64,000 nucleotides of DNA from Bin75 sp965200435 (GCA_965200435.1 OZ241337.1:1240001-1304000); one strand, 5' to 3'; positions 44,462 through 54,158 are shown, counted from the first letter of the stretch. The notes: a model not told the origin generated them from the letters alone. Program-made: numbers and translations.

Positions 44462-44876
44462 AAGTTTCATCGACACAAACATCTTTGTGTGCCAGCTTGA
44501 GCGCCTCGATGTTCGCAAGGCCGGGATTGCAGATGAATTGATTAAACACGGGCTTGCCACTCAAACGGCGTGTATCAGCTTTCAGGTCGTCCAAGAGTGC
44601 CTCAATACAGCAATTCGCAAGGCTGAAATACCATTGACCGAAGATGAAATGCGAAAATACATGGAGGACGTGCTTGTGCCACTGTACAGCGTTCAATCCA
44701 GTATTCGCCTCTATCAAGCGTCACTGGACATCCGGTCCCGCTACTGTTTCAACTTCTACGATTCTCTCATCGTCGCCGCCGCACTCGAAGCGGGCTGTCA
44801 TATCCTTTACAGTGAAGACCTGAAGCATGGTCAACAGATCGAAGGCCTAACCGTCACGAACCCGTTCAGGACATAG
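44451..44876 (+). CDS. PIN-domain toxin (VapC-like)
   Basis: 141 residues. PIN nuclease acidic residues are visible: FIDTNIFVCQLE (D near residue 8), FQVVQECLN (E about 48), FNFYDSLIVAAALEAGC (D about 103) and ILYSEDLKHGQ (D about 120). It likely cleaves RNA (VapCs often cut tRNA or rRNA) when the antitoxin is degraded. It ends with the usual VTNPF motif. The pair sits beside an IS scar and a dispersed repeat, consistent with mobility. Confidence 0.9.
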   Translation: MSAESFIDTNIFVCQLERLDVRKAGIADELIKHGLATQTACISFQVVQECLNTAIRKAEIPLTEDEMRKYMEDVLVPLYSVQSSIRLYQASLDIRSRYCFNFYDSLIVAAALEAGCHILYSEDLKHGQQIEGLTVTNPFRT

Positions 44877-44941
44877 ATCCGTGGATACGCAGGGACAGCC
44901 CCCCGTGGTTGTCCGTGCTGCGGCAACGCCCCCGTCGTGTT

Positions 44942-46693
44942 TCAGTCCGGCGGTCTGTCCACGCGGATGGTCACGATATCCGTGTCATAGTATTGCTGGT
45001 GGCGGACTGAGGATGAGAGGTGACGCAGCAGCCGGAGCGAGACTTCCTGTTCGATCTCGACGAAATCCCCCGTGATCCGTGCGCCGAGCAACGCGATCCG
45101 GTCCTGAATGTTGTCCTCGCCGGTGGAGGCAATGAATTCGAGGTGCGCCCCGCCGTCTTCCTCATAGACGACTAGCAGCAGGCGCCGTTGTCCACGTTCG
45201 GCTTCGCTCTTATCCTGGAGGAGCGTCAACAACCCCTCCTCGCCCACGGCGTCGAGGCGGTCGGCCATCGCCGCGTCCCATCCTGTGCGGGAGGAGAAAG
45301 CCCGCAGAAACTCGCTGATCTGCGGCAGGGCCGAAAGGTCGAACGGGACCTGGAGCCGGCTGCGCCGGTGTCCTGTCAGTTCCACGAACAGCGTCATCAG
45401 GATAGCCACGAGCCCGCCCGCGGTCATGCCGTTCTGGAGCAGCCCGCCGGCGAGCTCCGAGAAATGCTCGGGGAAGATCACGCCGTTCTGAAAGCCGACG
45501 CCGACCCAGAATGCGATGCCGCAGATCAACCCTTTGCGATAGTCAATGCCGTCCTGGAAGACCACCCGCATGCCGACGACAAAAAGCATCGCCAGCAACA
45601 CCGTGAGATACGCCGCGGCCACCGGACCGGGTATCGCCAAAATCACGGCCAACACCTTGGGGAGGAACGCCAGGGCGAGGAACAGGACCCCCACAGCCAC
45701 ACCGACGCGACGGGCGCCGACGCCGGTGAGTTCGGCCACGGCCACGCTCGTGGAATAAGTCGTATTCGGCACGGTCCCCGCCAGCCCGGACAGCAGGTTG
45801 CCTAAGCCGTCCGCGGCCACGGCGCCCTGCACCGCCCGGAAATCCACGGCCCTAGGACGGCGCCAGGCCACGCGCTGAATGGCGACGGAATCGCCGATTG
45901 TTTCGATGGCGCCCACCAGCGTCACGAACACAAACGCCGGCAGAAGCCCCCAGAACACTGGTCCGAAGTTCAGATCAAAGCCCGGCCATGCGCCATCCGG
46001 GAGTCCGATCCATGATGCCTCGACCACGCGGTCCACGTCGTACAGACCGAAGACCCCGGCTACCACCGAACCGGCGGCCACGCCGATCACCGGCGCCCAG
46101 AGCCTCAACGTGCCGGTCGCCTTCAGCGCGATCGCGACAATGACGAGGATTGTGGCGAGGGCACTGACCGTAGCCGTGTAGGCAGGGACACCGTCCGGGA
46201 CATCCGTCAGCATGCCGAAGATAATCGGCATCACCGTGACCGCCACCAGCATAATGACCGTCCCGGCGACGGCCGGGGTTAGAATACGCCTGAACAACGA
46301 CAGCCACGTGGAAAAGACGAACTGGAAGAGCGAGGAGATCACGACCAGGGTGGCGAGCATCGCCGGTCCGCCCTGGGCCAGCGCCGCGACACAGACTGCA
46401 ATGAAGGCACCCGAGGTGCCCATCAGGAGGACATACCCCGCGCCGATCCGGCCCAACCGCACTGCTTGGATCAGCGTGGTCACCCCGCTGACCAGGATCG
46501 CGGCAAACACGGCCCATGACAGGAAATCTTCGCTCCCGCCACCTGCCCGGATCACGATCGCCGGAGTCAGGACAATGCCCGCGACGCAGAGGACCACCAG
46601 TTGCAACCCAAGCCCGAAGGCGAGCGGCACCGGCGGCGTTTCATCGGGCTGGTAACGGATGCCTTTGCGCAGGCCGGATTCGTTGGCCGTCAT
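44942..46693 (-). CDS. NCS2-family nucleobase permease with extra C-terminal domain
   Basis: 583 residues. About 14 membrane helices over 25-435: GYVLLMGTSGAFIAVC, GTVIMLVAVTVMPIIFG, FVFVTLVGAIETIGDSVA (helix 8, with the conserved Glu), VAADGLGNLLSGLAGTVPNTTYS (helix 10 NxT region) and GPVAAAYLTVLLAMLFVVGM. These match xanthine/uracil permeases. A cytosolic domain of ~140 residues follows: QISEFLRAFSSRTGWDAAMADRLDAVGEEGLLTLL with a later VVYEEDGGAHLEFIAS, which looks like the fold of histidine-kinase-type anti-sigma ATPases. The role of the fused domain, perhaps regulation, is inference. ATG preceded by AGGGG. Confidence 0.85.
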   Translation of the reverse strand: MTANESGLRKGIRYQPDETPPVPLAFGLGLQLVVLCVAGIVLTPAIVIRAGGGSEDFLSWAVFAAILVSGVTTLIQAVRLGRIGAGYVLLMGTSGAFIAVCVAALAQGGPAMLATLVVISSLFQFVFSTWLSLFRRILTPAVAGTVIMLVAVTVMPIIFGMLTDVPDGVPAYTATVSALATILVIVAIALKATGTLRLWAPVIGVAAGSVVAGVFGLYDVDRVVEASWIGLPDGAWPGFDLNFGPVFWGLLPAFVFVTLVGAIETIGDSVAIQRVAWRRPRAVDFRAVQGAVAADGLGNLLSGLAGTVPNTTYSTSVAVAELTGVGARRVGVAVGVLFLALAFLPKVLAVILAIPGPVAAAYLTVLLAMLFVVGMRVVFQDGIDYRKGLICGIAFWVGVGFQNGVIFPEHFSELAGGLLQNGMTAGGLVAILMTLFVELTGHRRSRLQVPFDLSALPQISEFLRAFSSRTGWDAAMADRLDAVGEEGLLTLLQDKSEAERGQRRLLLVVYEEDGGAHLEFIASTGEDNIQDRIALLGARITGDFVEIEQEVSLRLLRHLSSSVRHQQYYDTDIVTIRVDRPPD

Positions 46694-46849
46694 GCCGTTT
46701 CCCCTCGTTCCCTGCTGTGAGTCCCGACGCTTCTCCCCGACTCGATCGGGGCTCCAGGCACTTTACGGGAATCCAGTGTCCTTGCCTTTGGTCTTTTTCG
46801 TCGCACGACTCAGGCCGCCAACGAATGAGTCCACACATCAACTTTGAAT

Positions 46850-46883
46850 AAAAAAGGCCTCTGGATCACAGAGTCCAGAGGCC
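46850..46883 (-). terminator. Rho-independent terminator of tmRNA
   Basis: Minus strand: stem GGCCTCTGGA (46874-46883) and TCCAGAGGCC (46856-46865), an eight-base loop, then a run of six T (46850-46855). It starts five bases after the tmRNA 3' end. Confidence 0.9.
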
Positions 46884-46887
46884 CGTA

Positions 46888-47241
46888 TGGTGGAGGTGGC
46901 GGGAATTGAACCCGCGTCCGAAGATATTCAGCACAACGGTCCTACGTGCGTAGTCAATGCTTTAGGATTCGCACCCGCCCACGCCCACTGACCGGCTTAG
47001 AGCGTTCGCTAGCCCAGAAAAGTCTCATCCGCCGTTGCTGAGCACCAACATTGGACCAGCCTGCTGAAGTAGCGCCTCATCCATGCCCGCAGACAAAGCC
47101 TGGGGAGACGTCGCAGTCGCGATTACGCTGCGAGAGCCAATTCTTCGTTGGCAATTATACGGTTCCCGAAGGTTTAACGAGACTCCGAGAGCTCGACACG
47201 CACCGTTGACCTCCTGATCCCCGTCGAAGCCAGTCACCCCC
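46888..47241 (-). ncRNA. ssrA: Transfer-messenger RNA
   Basis: 354 nt. The 5' end GGGGGTGACTGGCTTCGACG pairs with the 3' end: acceptor GGGGGTG with CACCTCC, then ACCA encoded. The T-arm is GCGGGTTCAATTCCCGC. The tag frame on the minus strand (47152-47123) begins at the resume codon GCC and encodes ANEELALAA followed by TAA. It rescues stalled ribosomes with SmpB. Confidence 0.95.
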
Positions 47242-47279
47242 TTTGTTTCGAGTTGGCCTATGATTGACGTGTGTCCTTT

Positions 47280-47309
47280 ACTATAGCGCAACCGGGTTTT
47301 GATTACCAA
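47280..47309 (-). promoter_or_regulatory. Promoter of tmRNA
   Basis: Minus strand: -35 TTGGTA (47304-47309), 18-base spacer, -10 TATAGT (47280-47285). Transcription would start about 30 bases before the mature 5' end, leaving a leader for RNase P. Confidence 0.55.
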
Positions 47310-47380
47310 GTGAAGAAGTTGGCGAGGAGAATGATAAAGTTTCCTTCATTTATTGGTAATCGCTGGAAGCAGCAACCCTA

Positions 47381-47628
47381 TTTTGGGAATGATGTCGCTC
47401 ACTTGGCAGGCCTGTCTGTGAGCATTATCGGGTGACGCCTGCGGCTAACCCGACCGACAACAAAGCCCAACTCCGTCCCCCTGATAAGGGGGATTGAGGG
47501 GGTCGGGGGCGCTCCAGTCAGTCGGGCAGGTCGGATGAGCGTCGCGTCATCCGACAGGAAGGGGACCCGTGGTCGGGGGACAGTCAGGCCATGAAGACCT
47601 TGGTCAAGTTAAATACATCATTCCCCCC
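47381..47628 (-). repeat. Inverted-repeat element family B, copy 2
   Basis: About 245 bp, the inverted counterpart of 35342-35588 (GGGAATGATGTCGCTCACTTGG ends in parts GGGAATGATGTCG and CTCACTTGG). The two copies differ at scattered positions. It lies between the tmRNA promoter and the defence island. Confidence 0.75.
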
Positions 47629-47661
47629 TATTTTTGGCTTTTAGCGAGACTTTTATCACGC

Positions 47662-47667
47662 TATAAT
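47662..47667 (+). promoter_or_regulatory. Candidate -10 box of the defence operon
   Basis: TATAAT, about 95 bases upstream of the first defence gene; the -35 (TTTAGC at 47640-47645, spacer 16) is weak. It is the only good -10 in the gap. Confidence 0.4.
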
Positions 47668-47758
47668 TATCTTTACGGTTTTTCTCAGTCTACCTTCTGA
47701 CCAATCCGTGGTGCTCGAGAGACCATGCATCGAAATTTCGTTGCTCACGGTCTGCTGG

Positions 47759-48739
47759 ATGTCTACTCAATATCCTCACAATAGGGATTCTCCAAAATCG
47801 GGGAAGGCTTATCGGATCTCAGGCCACGAGTCGTTTCCGTGTCGCTATGCATGGCTACCCAAAGCCGTGCGTGGGTTGCGAGAAGATCCGGACCTTTTTG
47901 GGGATGAAACAAACGCAATGGTCAAATTAGGCGTCGGGAAAAATATGGTTCGTTCGATTCGCTTTTGGTCGCAAGTGATGGGTATGGCGAAAGCAGAGGC
48001 AAAGCGGCAAAGCCTTTCGGTTACCGATTTCGGAAGAACCTTGCTTGCCGAAAGAGGGCTCGATCCATTTTTGGAAGACATTCGAACGCTCTGGCTTCTC
48101 CACTGGAACCTGGCCACCAATATAGAGAGTCCCCTATTGGCGTGGGATTTTCTGTTGAACCGCTGGCAGGAACCTGAACTCGTGCCAAGTGTTGTCCTCA
48201 AAGCATTTCAAAAGGAGGTAGAGAAGCAGGAGAATCGGCTCTCGATGGTCACGTTGCAACAACACTTCAACACGTTTCTTCACACCTACTATCCGACTCG
48301 AGGCCGGAAAGGAGAGGTTCAGGAAGACAGCCTGGATTGTCCATTGGTCGAACTAGAACTCATCATCAAAATAGGGGAGCGTGAACTTGATCGCCATTCC
48401 GGCGCCCATGAAACGATTTATGGATTCAATCGTGACGAAAAACCCGACATCAGCCCGGAACTCTTTGTGTACTGCTTGAGTGACTTCTGGCAAAAACGTC
48501 ATGGGGTGGAATCAACCCTGACATTACGGGAGATTGCTCATGGTCATGGCAGCCCGGGTCAGATATTCAAGCTTCCGGAGGAAGATGTCCGCGCACGAGT
48601 TGAGGCTTTGGCACAGCAGACTAACCAAGCCTTAAAATACATGGAATCGGCGAACCTGCAACAAGTCCAAAAAAACCGAAACCGGAACGGTATGGATTTA
48701 CTCAAGGAAATCTATTCGGGCGTGGTGCCTGATGGTTAG
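47759..48739 (+). CDS. sspB: DUF4007 protein, SspB-like (DNA phosphorothioation)
   Basis: 326 residues from the ATG at 47759 (the frame extends to a GTG at 47708). The start of the conserved part is ISGHESFPCRYAWLPKAV, then LFGDETNAMVKLGVGKNMVRSIRFW (a DNA-binding helix region), TDFGRTLLAERGLDPFLEDI, TLWLLHWNLAT, and SPELFVYCLSDFWQKRH with LREIAHGHGSPGQIFKLPE. This is the DUF4007 layout. In SspABCD systems the DUF4007 protein SspB nicks DNA to allow single-strand phosphorothioate insertion (family knowledge). It overlaps the next gene by 8 bases, and an ATPase and a PAPS-reductase-like gene follow in the ssp order. Confidence 0.8.
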   Translation: MSTQYPHNRDSPKSGKAYRISGHESFPCRYAWLPKAVRGLREDPDLFGDETNAMVKLGVGKNMVRSIRFWSQVMGMAKAEAKRQSLSVTDFGRTLLAERGLDPFLEDIRTLWLLHWNLATNIESPLLAWDFLLNRWQEPELVPSVVLKAFQKEVEKQENRLSMVTLQQHFNTFLHTYYPTRGRKGEVQEDSLDCPLVELELIIKIGERELDRHSGAHETIYGFNRDEKPDISPELFVYCLSDFWQKRHGVESTLTLREIAHGHGSPGQIFKLPEEDVRARVEALAQQTNQALKYMESANLQQVQKNRNRNGMDLLKEIYSGVVPDG

Positions 48740-51700
48740 CAAAAGAATCGGCGATCTGCTCCAAGTCAGAAGCCGTTTCCTTCGTTCTGCGCATCTTGAA
48801 AGGGATTTCGACGATCCGACCTGTTTGTCAGGGTACGTCGTGACGGATTTTGCCCGTTCCTGTTTGGGGTCCGTGGCAAATGGTCTTAAGCCACGTTCCG
48901 GGCAAAGAGCATGGCGAATGACGGGCGACTATGGCAGCGGAAAGTCGAGTTTCGCATTATTGCTCGCACATTGGTTCGCTGGCCGTGAAAAGACTTTTCC
49001 GACGGAACTGCGCGAAGCTGTTGGCTTTCATCAGTTCGGTGTATCGCGACGGCCACATTTCGTTCCTGTCTTGGTGACCTGCTTGCGGCAGGCTTTGGGA
49101 ACTTCAATCCTAAGCTCGCTGCACCACACTCTGACTCAGATTTATGGACGTGGGACCAAGAGAAGTCTTGTGCGCGAAGTTGATCGCCTGCTCAATGCAG
49201 GACAGGAACCCACTGACGACCAGATCTTCCGACTCGTTCTTGAAGTGAATTCCCGACTCATTGCAAACTCGAAGGGCAATGAGCTGATCTTGATTCTGGA
49301 TGAACTCGGAAAATTCTTAGAGTTTGCCGCCCTGCATCCACAACGGCAGGATATTTTCCTCTTACAACGTTTGGCCGAAGCCGCGTCACGTAGCGGCGAT
49401 CAACCATTGTTTGTCGTCTGTCTCCTGCATCAAGGATTCAATGCCTACTCGGACCTGCTGAGCCAGTCGGCCCAACGCGAATGGGAAAAAATCGCCGGGC
49501 GATTTGAAGAAATCGTTTTCAATCAGCCAATCGATCAAATCGCTAATGTCATCGCTTTAGCTATAAACGTCCGCACAAAGGGAATCCCCAGAACAGAGTC
49601 TCTGGAATTGAGACAAGCCATGGCGCAAGTCATGGCGCAAGGGTGGTTCGGCTCTAGCTCAACGAAGTCTCTGCTGACCGTTGCAACCCGGCTTTACCCG
49701 CTTCACCCAACGGTGCTTCCGATTCTTATTCGCACGTTCCGGCGTTTCGGGCAGAACGAGCGTTCGCTCTTCAGTTTCCTGATGTCGAATGAACCGTTTG
49801 GGTTGCAAGCATTTTCAGAGAAGAACCTACAAGAAGGAGAACTCTATCGCTTGCATAACTTCTATGATTATGTGCGAACAAACTTCGGTCATCGTCTTGC
49901 GGTTCAAAGCTACCGTAGCCACTGGAATCTTATCGATTCCGTAGTCGAAAGTTTTGCCACGGAAGATGAACTCCAAGTTAAAATTCTAAAAACAGTGGGA
50001 ATCCTCAACCTGATCAACGAAGGAGATCTCCTACCGACCGAGGAATCGGTTGTGTTGGCTTTTCACCTCATCCAACAAAAACAAGCTCAAAACACGCTAA
50101 CAGAACTCCGCAAAGAGAGGCGGGTTCTCTACGACCGCGGTCGGGCTCGTGGTCTTTGCCTGTGGCCACATACGTCTGTTGATCTGGAAAAGGCTTACGA
50201 GGATGCCTGTCGGATCGTTGATGCTCCTCAGCGCGTGGGCAGCGTTATCAAGGATTCTCTGGAATCCCGGCCCATGGTCGCTCGGCGGCATTACATCGAG
50301 ACGGGCAACCTCCGTCACTTTGATATCCGTTATTGCTCAGTGAATGAATTGTCCGGTTTGTTTGAACGTCGCCTAACTGTCGGGGATGGACTCATCATCA
50401 TACCGTTGTGCGAAACGCCAATTGAACGTGAGACAGCCTTGGAGTTCATAAAGGATCCAGGGCTCAAACAACGCTCGAACTGGCTTGTCGCAATCCCTTC
50501 TCCTCTGAATCACCTGACGAACTTGGTTCAAGAGGTTCAACGATGGGAATGGATTTCCACGAATACACCCGAACTGAATGCGGACAAGTTCGCCCGCGAA
50601 GAAGTCTCACGTCAAAAAGCCGCAGCACGCTTACAGTTGGAAAAGAGAATTCAAAGCTACGTTGGTTTCAAACATTTCACCGGCCAAATGATGCTCGAAT
50701 GGTTCCACAAAGGATGTCCTCTTAATATCAAAAACGGACGGGAGCTTTTGTCTGCACTGTCTGAAATATTCGACCGAGTGTACAACCGTGCTCCGCGCAT
50801 TCATAGTGAACTCGTTAATCGTCGCAGTCTGAGTTCGGCAGCGGCGGCGGCACGGATGCGGCTGATCGAACGCATGTTCACGGATGCGGGGACCGAATTT
50901 TTAGGCATGATTTCCGAGAAAAAGCCGCCGGAGATGAGCATGTATCTCTCGGTGCTCAAAGATACAGGGCTGCACCATGTGCAAGAAAACCGTTGGCGCA
51001 TTGGCGAACCTAATAAGAAGACTGACGAGAAATGTAACGTCCTTCCGACATTACGACGGATTCGTGATATTGTGCTGGAAAAGCCGGACAGCCGTGTCAA
51101 CGTCGCATTGTTGTCTGCTGAATTGAGGAAGCCACCATACGGCGTTCGAGACGGACTCATTCCCCTTTTCTTGGCGGTTTTTGCCATTGCACATGAAAAA
51201 GACGTGGCCTTTTATAAAGACGGCACCTTTCTCCGTGAACTCAATGGCGAAGCGATGCTTTTGCTTACCAAAACTCCGGAACGATTTGATATTCAATATT
51301 GCAAGATCGAGGGTGTTCGAGCTGAACTCTTTCAGCGACTACTGACGGTATTGGACATCAAAGGGACGACACAGCGAAAATTCGAACTCCTCGACGTGGT
51401 AAAGCAGCTCTGTGTTTTTGTGGCTCGACTTCCGACCTATGTGTTGAACACAAAAAAGCTCTCCGGTACGACGTTGGCTGTTAGAGACGCCATCCTGAAC
51501 GCTCACGAACCTGTAAAGCTATTATTCACGACATTGCCGAAGGCGTGTGGCTTTGAGCCGATCCGTGTTGAACCCTCAGTCAGCAAAACCGTGCCGATTT
51601 TCGTGAAAATGTTAAAAGTCGCATTGGACGATTTAAAGATGGCCTTTCCTGAATTACAAGAACGGCTGCGGAAAGAAGTTCGTGCCGCGTTTGACTTGCC

Positions 51701-52190
51701 CGGCACTTTTCAACAATTTAGGACAGCACTCGCAGCTAGATCTGAACAAATTCTGCTCACGATAACCGAACCGAAACTTCGAGCCTTTTGTCTACGGTTG
51801 ATGGATGACAGCTTGCCGGAATCAGACTGGCTTGAATCTGTCGCGAGCCACCTTGCACTCAAACCACCATCTAAATGGCATGACGCGGAAGAAGGAGTCT
51901 TCGGCTACGAGCTCAGCCAATATGCTGCAAAATTTCATCGCGTGGAGAGTGTTGCGTTCGCCGGAGGCAAATTGTCCAAGAATTCCGTTGGCGTTCGGTT
52001 GGCCATCACTCAAGCCGATGGGGTTGAGCATGAGCAAGTGGTTCACTACGCACCAAATGAAGAAGATCAAGTGCAAAATCTGCAAAAGCAATTTGACCGT
52101 TTATTGACCAAAGACAAACGTCTTGGTCTCGTAGCAGCATCACGGGCAATTAGGGCAAATTTGGAAGAAGGGAAAAAAAGAAAGGCATGA
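48732..52190 (+). CDS. sspC: Large P-loop ATPase, SspC-like
   Basis: 1152 residues. Walker A in MTGDYGSGKSSFALLLAHW (about 57-75) and Walker B in LILILDELGKFLEFAAL (about 188-204) define an N-terminal ATPase, followed by VVCLLHQGFNAYSDLLSQ and a long helical C-terminal body without recognised motifs. SspC couples ATP hydrolysis to the phosphorothioation complex in ssp systems. The size is at the upper end of what I recall. It is translationally coupled at both ends: 8-base overlap with sspB and ATGA overlap with sspD. Confidence 0.75.
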   Translation: MVSKRIGDLLQVRSRFLRSAHLERDFDDPTCLSGYVVTDFARSCLGSVANGLKPRSGQRAWRMTGDYGSGKSSFALLLAHWFAGREKTFPTELREAVGFHQFGVSRRPHFVPVLVTCLRQALGTSILSSLHHTLTQIYGRGTKRSLVREVDRLLNAGQEPTDDQIFRLVLEVNSRLIANSKGNELILILDELGKFLEFAALHPQRQDIFLLQRLAEAASRSGDQPLFVVCLLHQGFNAYSDLLSQSAQREWEKIAGRFEEIVFNQPIDQIANVIALAINVRTKGIPRTESLELRQAMAQVMAQGWFGSSSTKSLLTVATRLYPLHPTVLPILIRTFRRFGQNERSLFSFLMSNEPFGLQAFSEKNLQEGELYRLHNFYDYVRTNFGHRLAVQSYRSHWNLIDSVVESFATEDELQVKILKTVGILNLINEGDLLPTEESVVLAFHLIQQKQAQNTLTELRKERRVLYDRGRARGLCLWPHTSVDLEKAYEDACRIVDAPQRVGSVIKDSLESRPMVARRHYIETGNLRHFDIRYCSVNELSGLFERRLTVGDGLIIIPLCETPIERETALEFIKDPGLKQRSNWLVAIPSPLNHLTNLVQEVQRWEWISTNTPELNADKFAREEVSRQKAAARLQLEKRIQSYVGFKHFTGQMMLEWFHKGCPLNIKNGRELLSALSEIFDRVYNRAPRIHSELVNRRSLSSAAAAARMRLIERMFTDAGTEFLGMISEKKPPEMSMYLSVLKDTGLHHVQENRWRIGEPNKKTDEKCNVLPTLRRIRDIVLEKPDSRVNVALLSAELRKPPYGVRDGLIPLFLAVFAIAHEKDVAFYKDGTFLRELNGEAMLLLTKTPERFDIQYCKIEGVRAELFQRLLTVLDIKGTTQRKFELLDVVKQLCVFVARLPTYVLNTKKLSGTTLAVRDAILNAHEPVKLLFTTLPKACGFEPIRVEPSVSKTVPIFVKMLKVALDDLKMAFPELQERLRKEVRAAFDLPGTFQQFRTALAARSEQILLTITEPKLRAFCLRLMDDSLPESDWLESVASHLALKPPSKWHDAEEGVFGYELSQYAAKFHRVESVAFAGGKLSKNSVGVRLAITQADGVEHEQVVHYAPNEEDQVQNLQKQFDRLLTKDKRLGLVAASRAIRANLEEGKKRKA

Positions 52191-52996
52191 GTCAGTCAAC
52201 ACGGCATATCCTCTGTATGTCGGGAGGGAAGGATAGTACCGCGCTTGCGCTTTATATGCGTGACCGTGTGAAGAACATGGAATATGTCTTCTGCGATACC
52301 GATAAGGAATTGACCGAAACATATGAGTACTTGAATCGCGTTGAAGCCTTCCCGGGCAAAAAAATTGTGCGCCTGAATGCCAGGGCAGGATTCGACCACT
52401 GGCTTGAGGTTTTCGGCGGGTATCTTCCCTCGCCGAATATGCGATGGTGTACGAAGTTGCTTAAATTGAAGCCGTTTGAGGAATACGTGGGAGAAGATTC
52501 CGTGATCAGCTACGTTGGCCTTCGTGCCGACGAAGACCGCGTTGGCTACATCAGCACGAAACCGAATATAAAAGCCGTGTTTCCCTTTAAAGAAGATGGG
52601 ATTGACTACGCAGGCGTCATGAAGATCCTGCGGGATAGTGGTATCGGAATGCCCCCCTACCTCACATGGGGCAGGACCCATTCAGGATGCTACTTCTGCT
52701 TTTTTCAGCGCCCGATCGAATGGGTGCGCCTGCTCGAAACCCATCCCGACCAATTCGATGAGGCCCAGAAATACGAGAAGATCACGGATGATCCCGGTAA
52801 AACCTTCACCTGGATTCAAGGAATGCCCTTGAGTGAGCTTCGAAAACCTGAAAATGTTGCCAGAATCAAGGCGCGCTACGCTGAATCCGAAGAACGGAAA
52901 AAAGCGAACCGAGGGAACAAGAAACTCATCGAAGTCTTAGGGGGAATGGAAGAAGACGACGATGAACAAAGAGCGTGTTTGATTTGTCAGTTATAA
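52187..52996 (+). CDS. sspD: PAPS-reductase-like ATP pyrophosphatase, SspD/DndC-like
   Basis: 269 residues. The PP-loop ILCMSGGKDSTALALYM (about 8-24, SGGKDST) activates ATP. VFCDTDKELTETYEYL, MRWCTKLLKLKPFEEYV (Cys), LRADEDRVGY and HSGCYFCFFQRP (CxxC) are the further family marks; four cysteines in total could hold a 4Fe-4S cluster as in DndC. It transfers sulfur to the DNA backbone. The sulfur donor, a cysteine desulfurase (SspA), is not encoded nearby, so a housekeeping IscS must serve. The start overlaps sspC (ATGA). Confidence 0.82.
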   Translation: MSQSTRHILCMSGGKDSTALALYMRDRVKNMEYVFCDTDKELTETYEYLNRVEAFPGKKIVRLNARAGFDHWLEVFGGYLPSPNMRWCTKLLKLKPFEEYVGEDSVISYVGLRADEDRVGYISTKPNIKAVFPFKEDGIDYAGVMKILRDSGIGMPPYLTWGRTHSGCYFCFFQRPIEWVRLLETHPDQFDEAQKYEKITDDPGKTFTWIQGMPLSELRKPENVARIKARYAESEERKKANRGNKKLIEVLGGMEEDDDEQRACLICQL

Positions 52997-53050
52997 CAAC
53001 AGGCCTGACATATCCAAGAGTTTTTCTTTGAACGAAAGTGCATTGCCGAA

Positions 53051-54147
53051 GTGAATGTTACGGCTGAGAGCGCTGCAGAACTCTTCGCAGGTTTCGTTTC
53101 CCAATCACATCTTTGGTTTGATAGCAACTGTGGTGTTGTGTCCGTTAATACTCAGTCGAGGCGTCTGGGCGGCATCATCTACATTCTTGGGCAAGTTGCA
53201 TCTGGCAGAAAAATAGAATCCCTACTTCTTTCGCCTTCACCTGCGAAATTGGATGAACTCAAACAGAATGTCAGCAGCACAGGGCTGGATTCTGGACATC
53301 TTACGTCGAAGGCATCTAGCATCAAGCACTATCTTGATGCGGCTATTGCACTTCGTTTTTTAGTTCGCCAAGGATCGGTTTTCAATCTTACGGGACGAGG
53401 GCTATTTCTGCTTCAGGCTGTTCGTCCGGTCATTGAACAGCCCTACCCATTGACTGGTCCGTCCAAAACGTTTTTTTTCATTCTCTCCTAGCTGCCGATT
53501 ACTTTGGTCTAGCCGCGATAGCTCGCTTGTTGTTAGATGGAAATAGGTCACCAGTCTCGATACAGCGTGGGCACCAAACTCAACTCTTACGGGTACTTGG
53601 TGATGCTTCGTCAAGTTCGACAAGCACACCGTTAACGAGACTGGCTAAGGATAGAAGGCTTTCTATTTGGAGTTGGAAAAAACCAGAGTCTTACTCGGAG
53701 CATTTGGTGTCGGCGAAACTAAATTGGCTGGCTGATTTGGGCATTCTGGACATGAATCTTGCTGCCAAGAAAGAACACAAGGATTGGTTGGCAGATCTTG
53801 CGAACACAGCAACCCCCACAGACTCACACCTTTTGGCGTTTACGCTTAACTATTGTTCGAAAATCCAAAAGGAAGAAATGTTTTCCACAGCAGAAGATAT
53901 TTGTTTGGTCCTCAATAAAGCTTTTGAACGGCTTGTTCGAGAATCAACGTTGGCCAAAATCAGATGCAATGACTTTCTCCTTTTTTTATTGTGCTTTCAC
54001 CCTTCGCTGCTCTTATGCCTGGCAAAGAAAAAGCAAAAGCTGCTTCCGGCAACGACTGTGGAATGCAGTCATCACCGTTATCAGGTTCATTTTGCTTCCC
54101 GTTCCACACAATCCTTCATCATTCGCCATGATAAGAAATCCGCTTAA
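53051..54147 (+). pseudogene. Unrecognised defence-module protein split by a frameshift
   Basis: Two frames join to about 365 residues. Part 1 (53051-53491): AAELFAGFVSQSHLWFD, RRLGGIIYILGQVASGRK, SIKHYLDAAIALRFLVRQG, LTGRGLFLLQAVRPVIEQ. It ends at a TAG after a run of eight T (53471-53478). With one more T the reading continues as SLLADYFGLAAIARLLLDGN and on to HDKKSA. Part 2 has LDMNLAAKKEHKDWLADL and ends at 54147. The winged-helix-like features of part 1 (GLFLLQAV) suggest nucleic-acid binding, but I recognise no family. GC is clearly lower than in the ssp genes. It could be a pseudogene, a phase switch or an assembly error. Confidence 0.55.
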
Positions 54148-54158
54148 TCAATGAATTT

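Noticed and set aside
47025..47309. Open frame of 94 codons across tmRNA
   Set aside because: The region is the tmRNA gene; only the nine-residue tag is translated.
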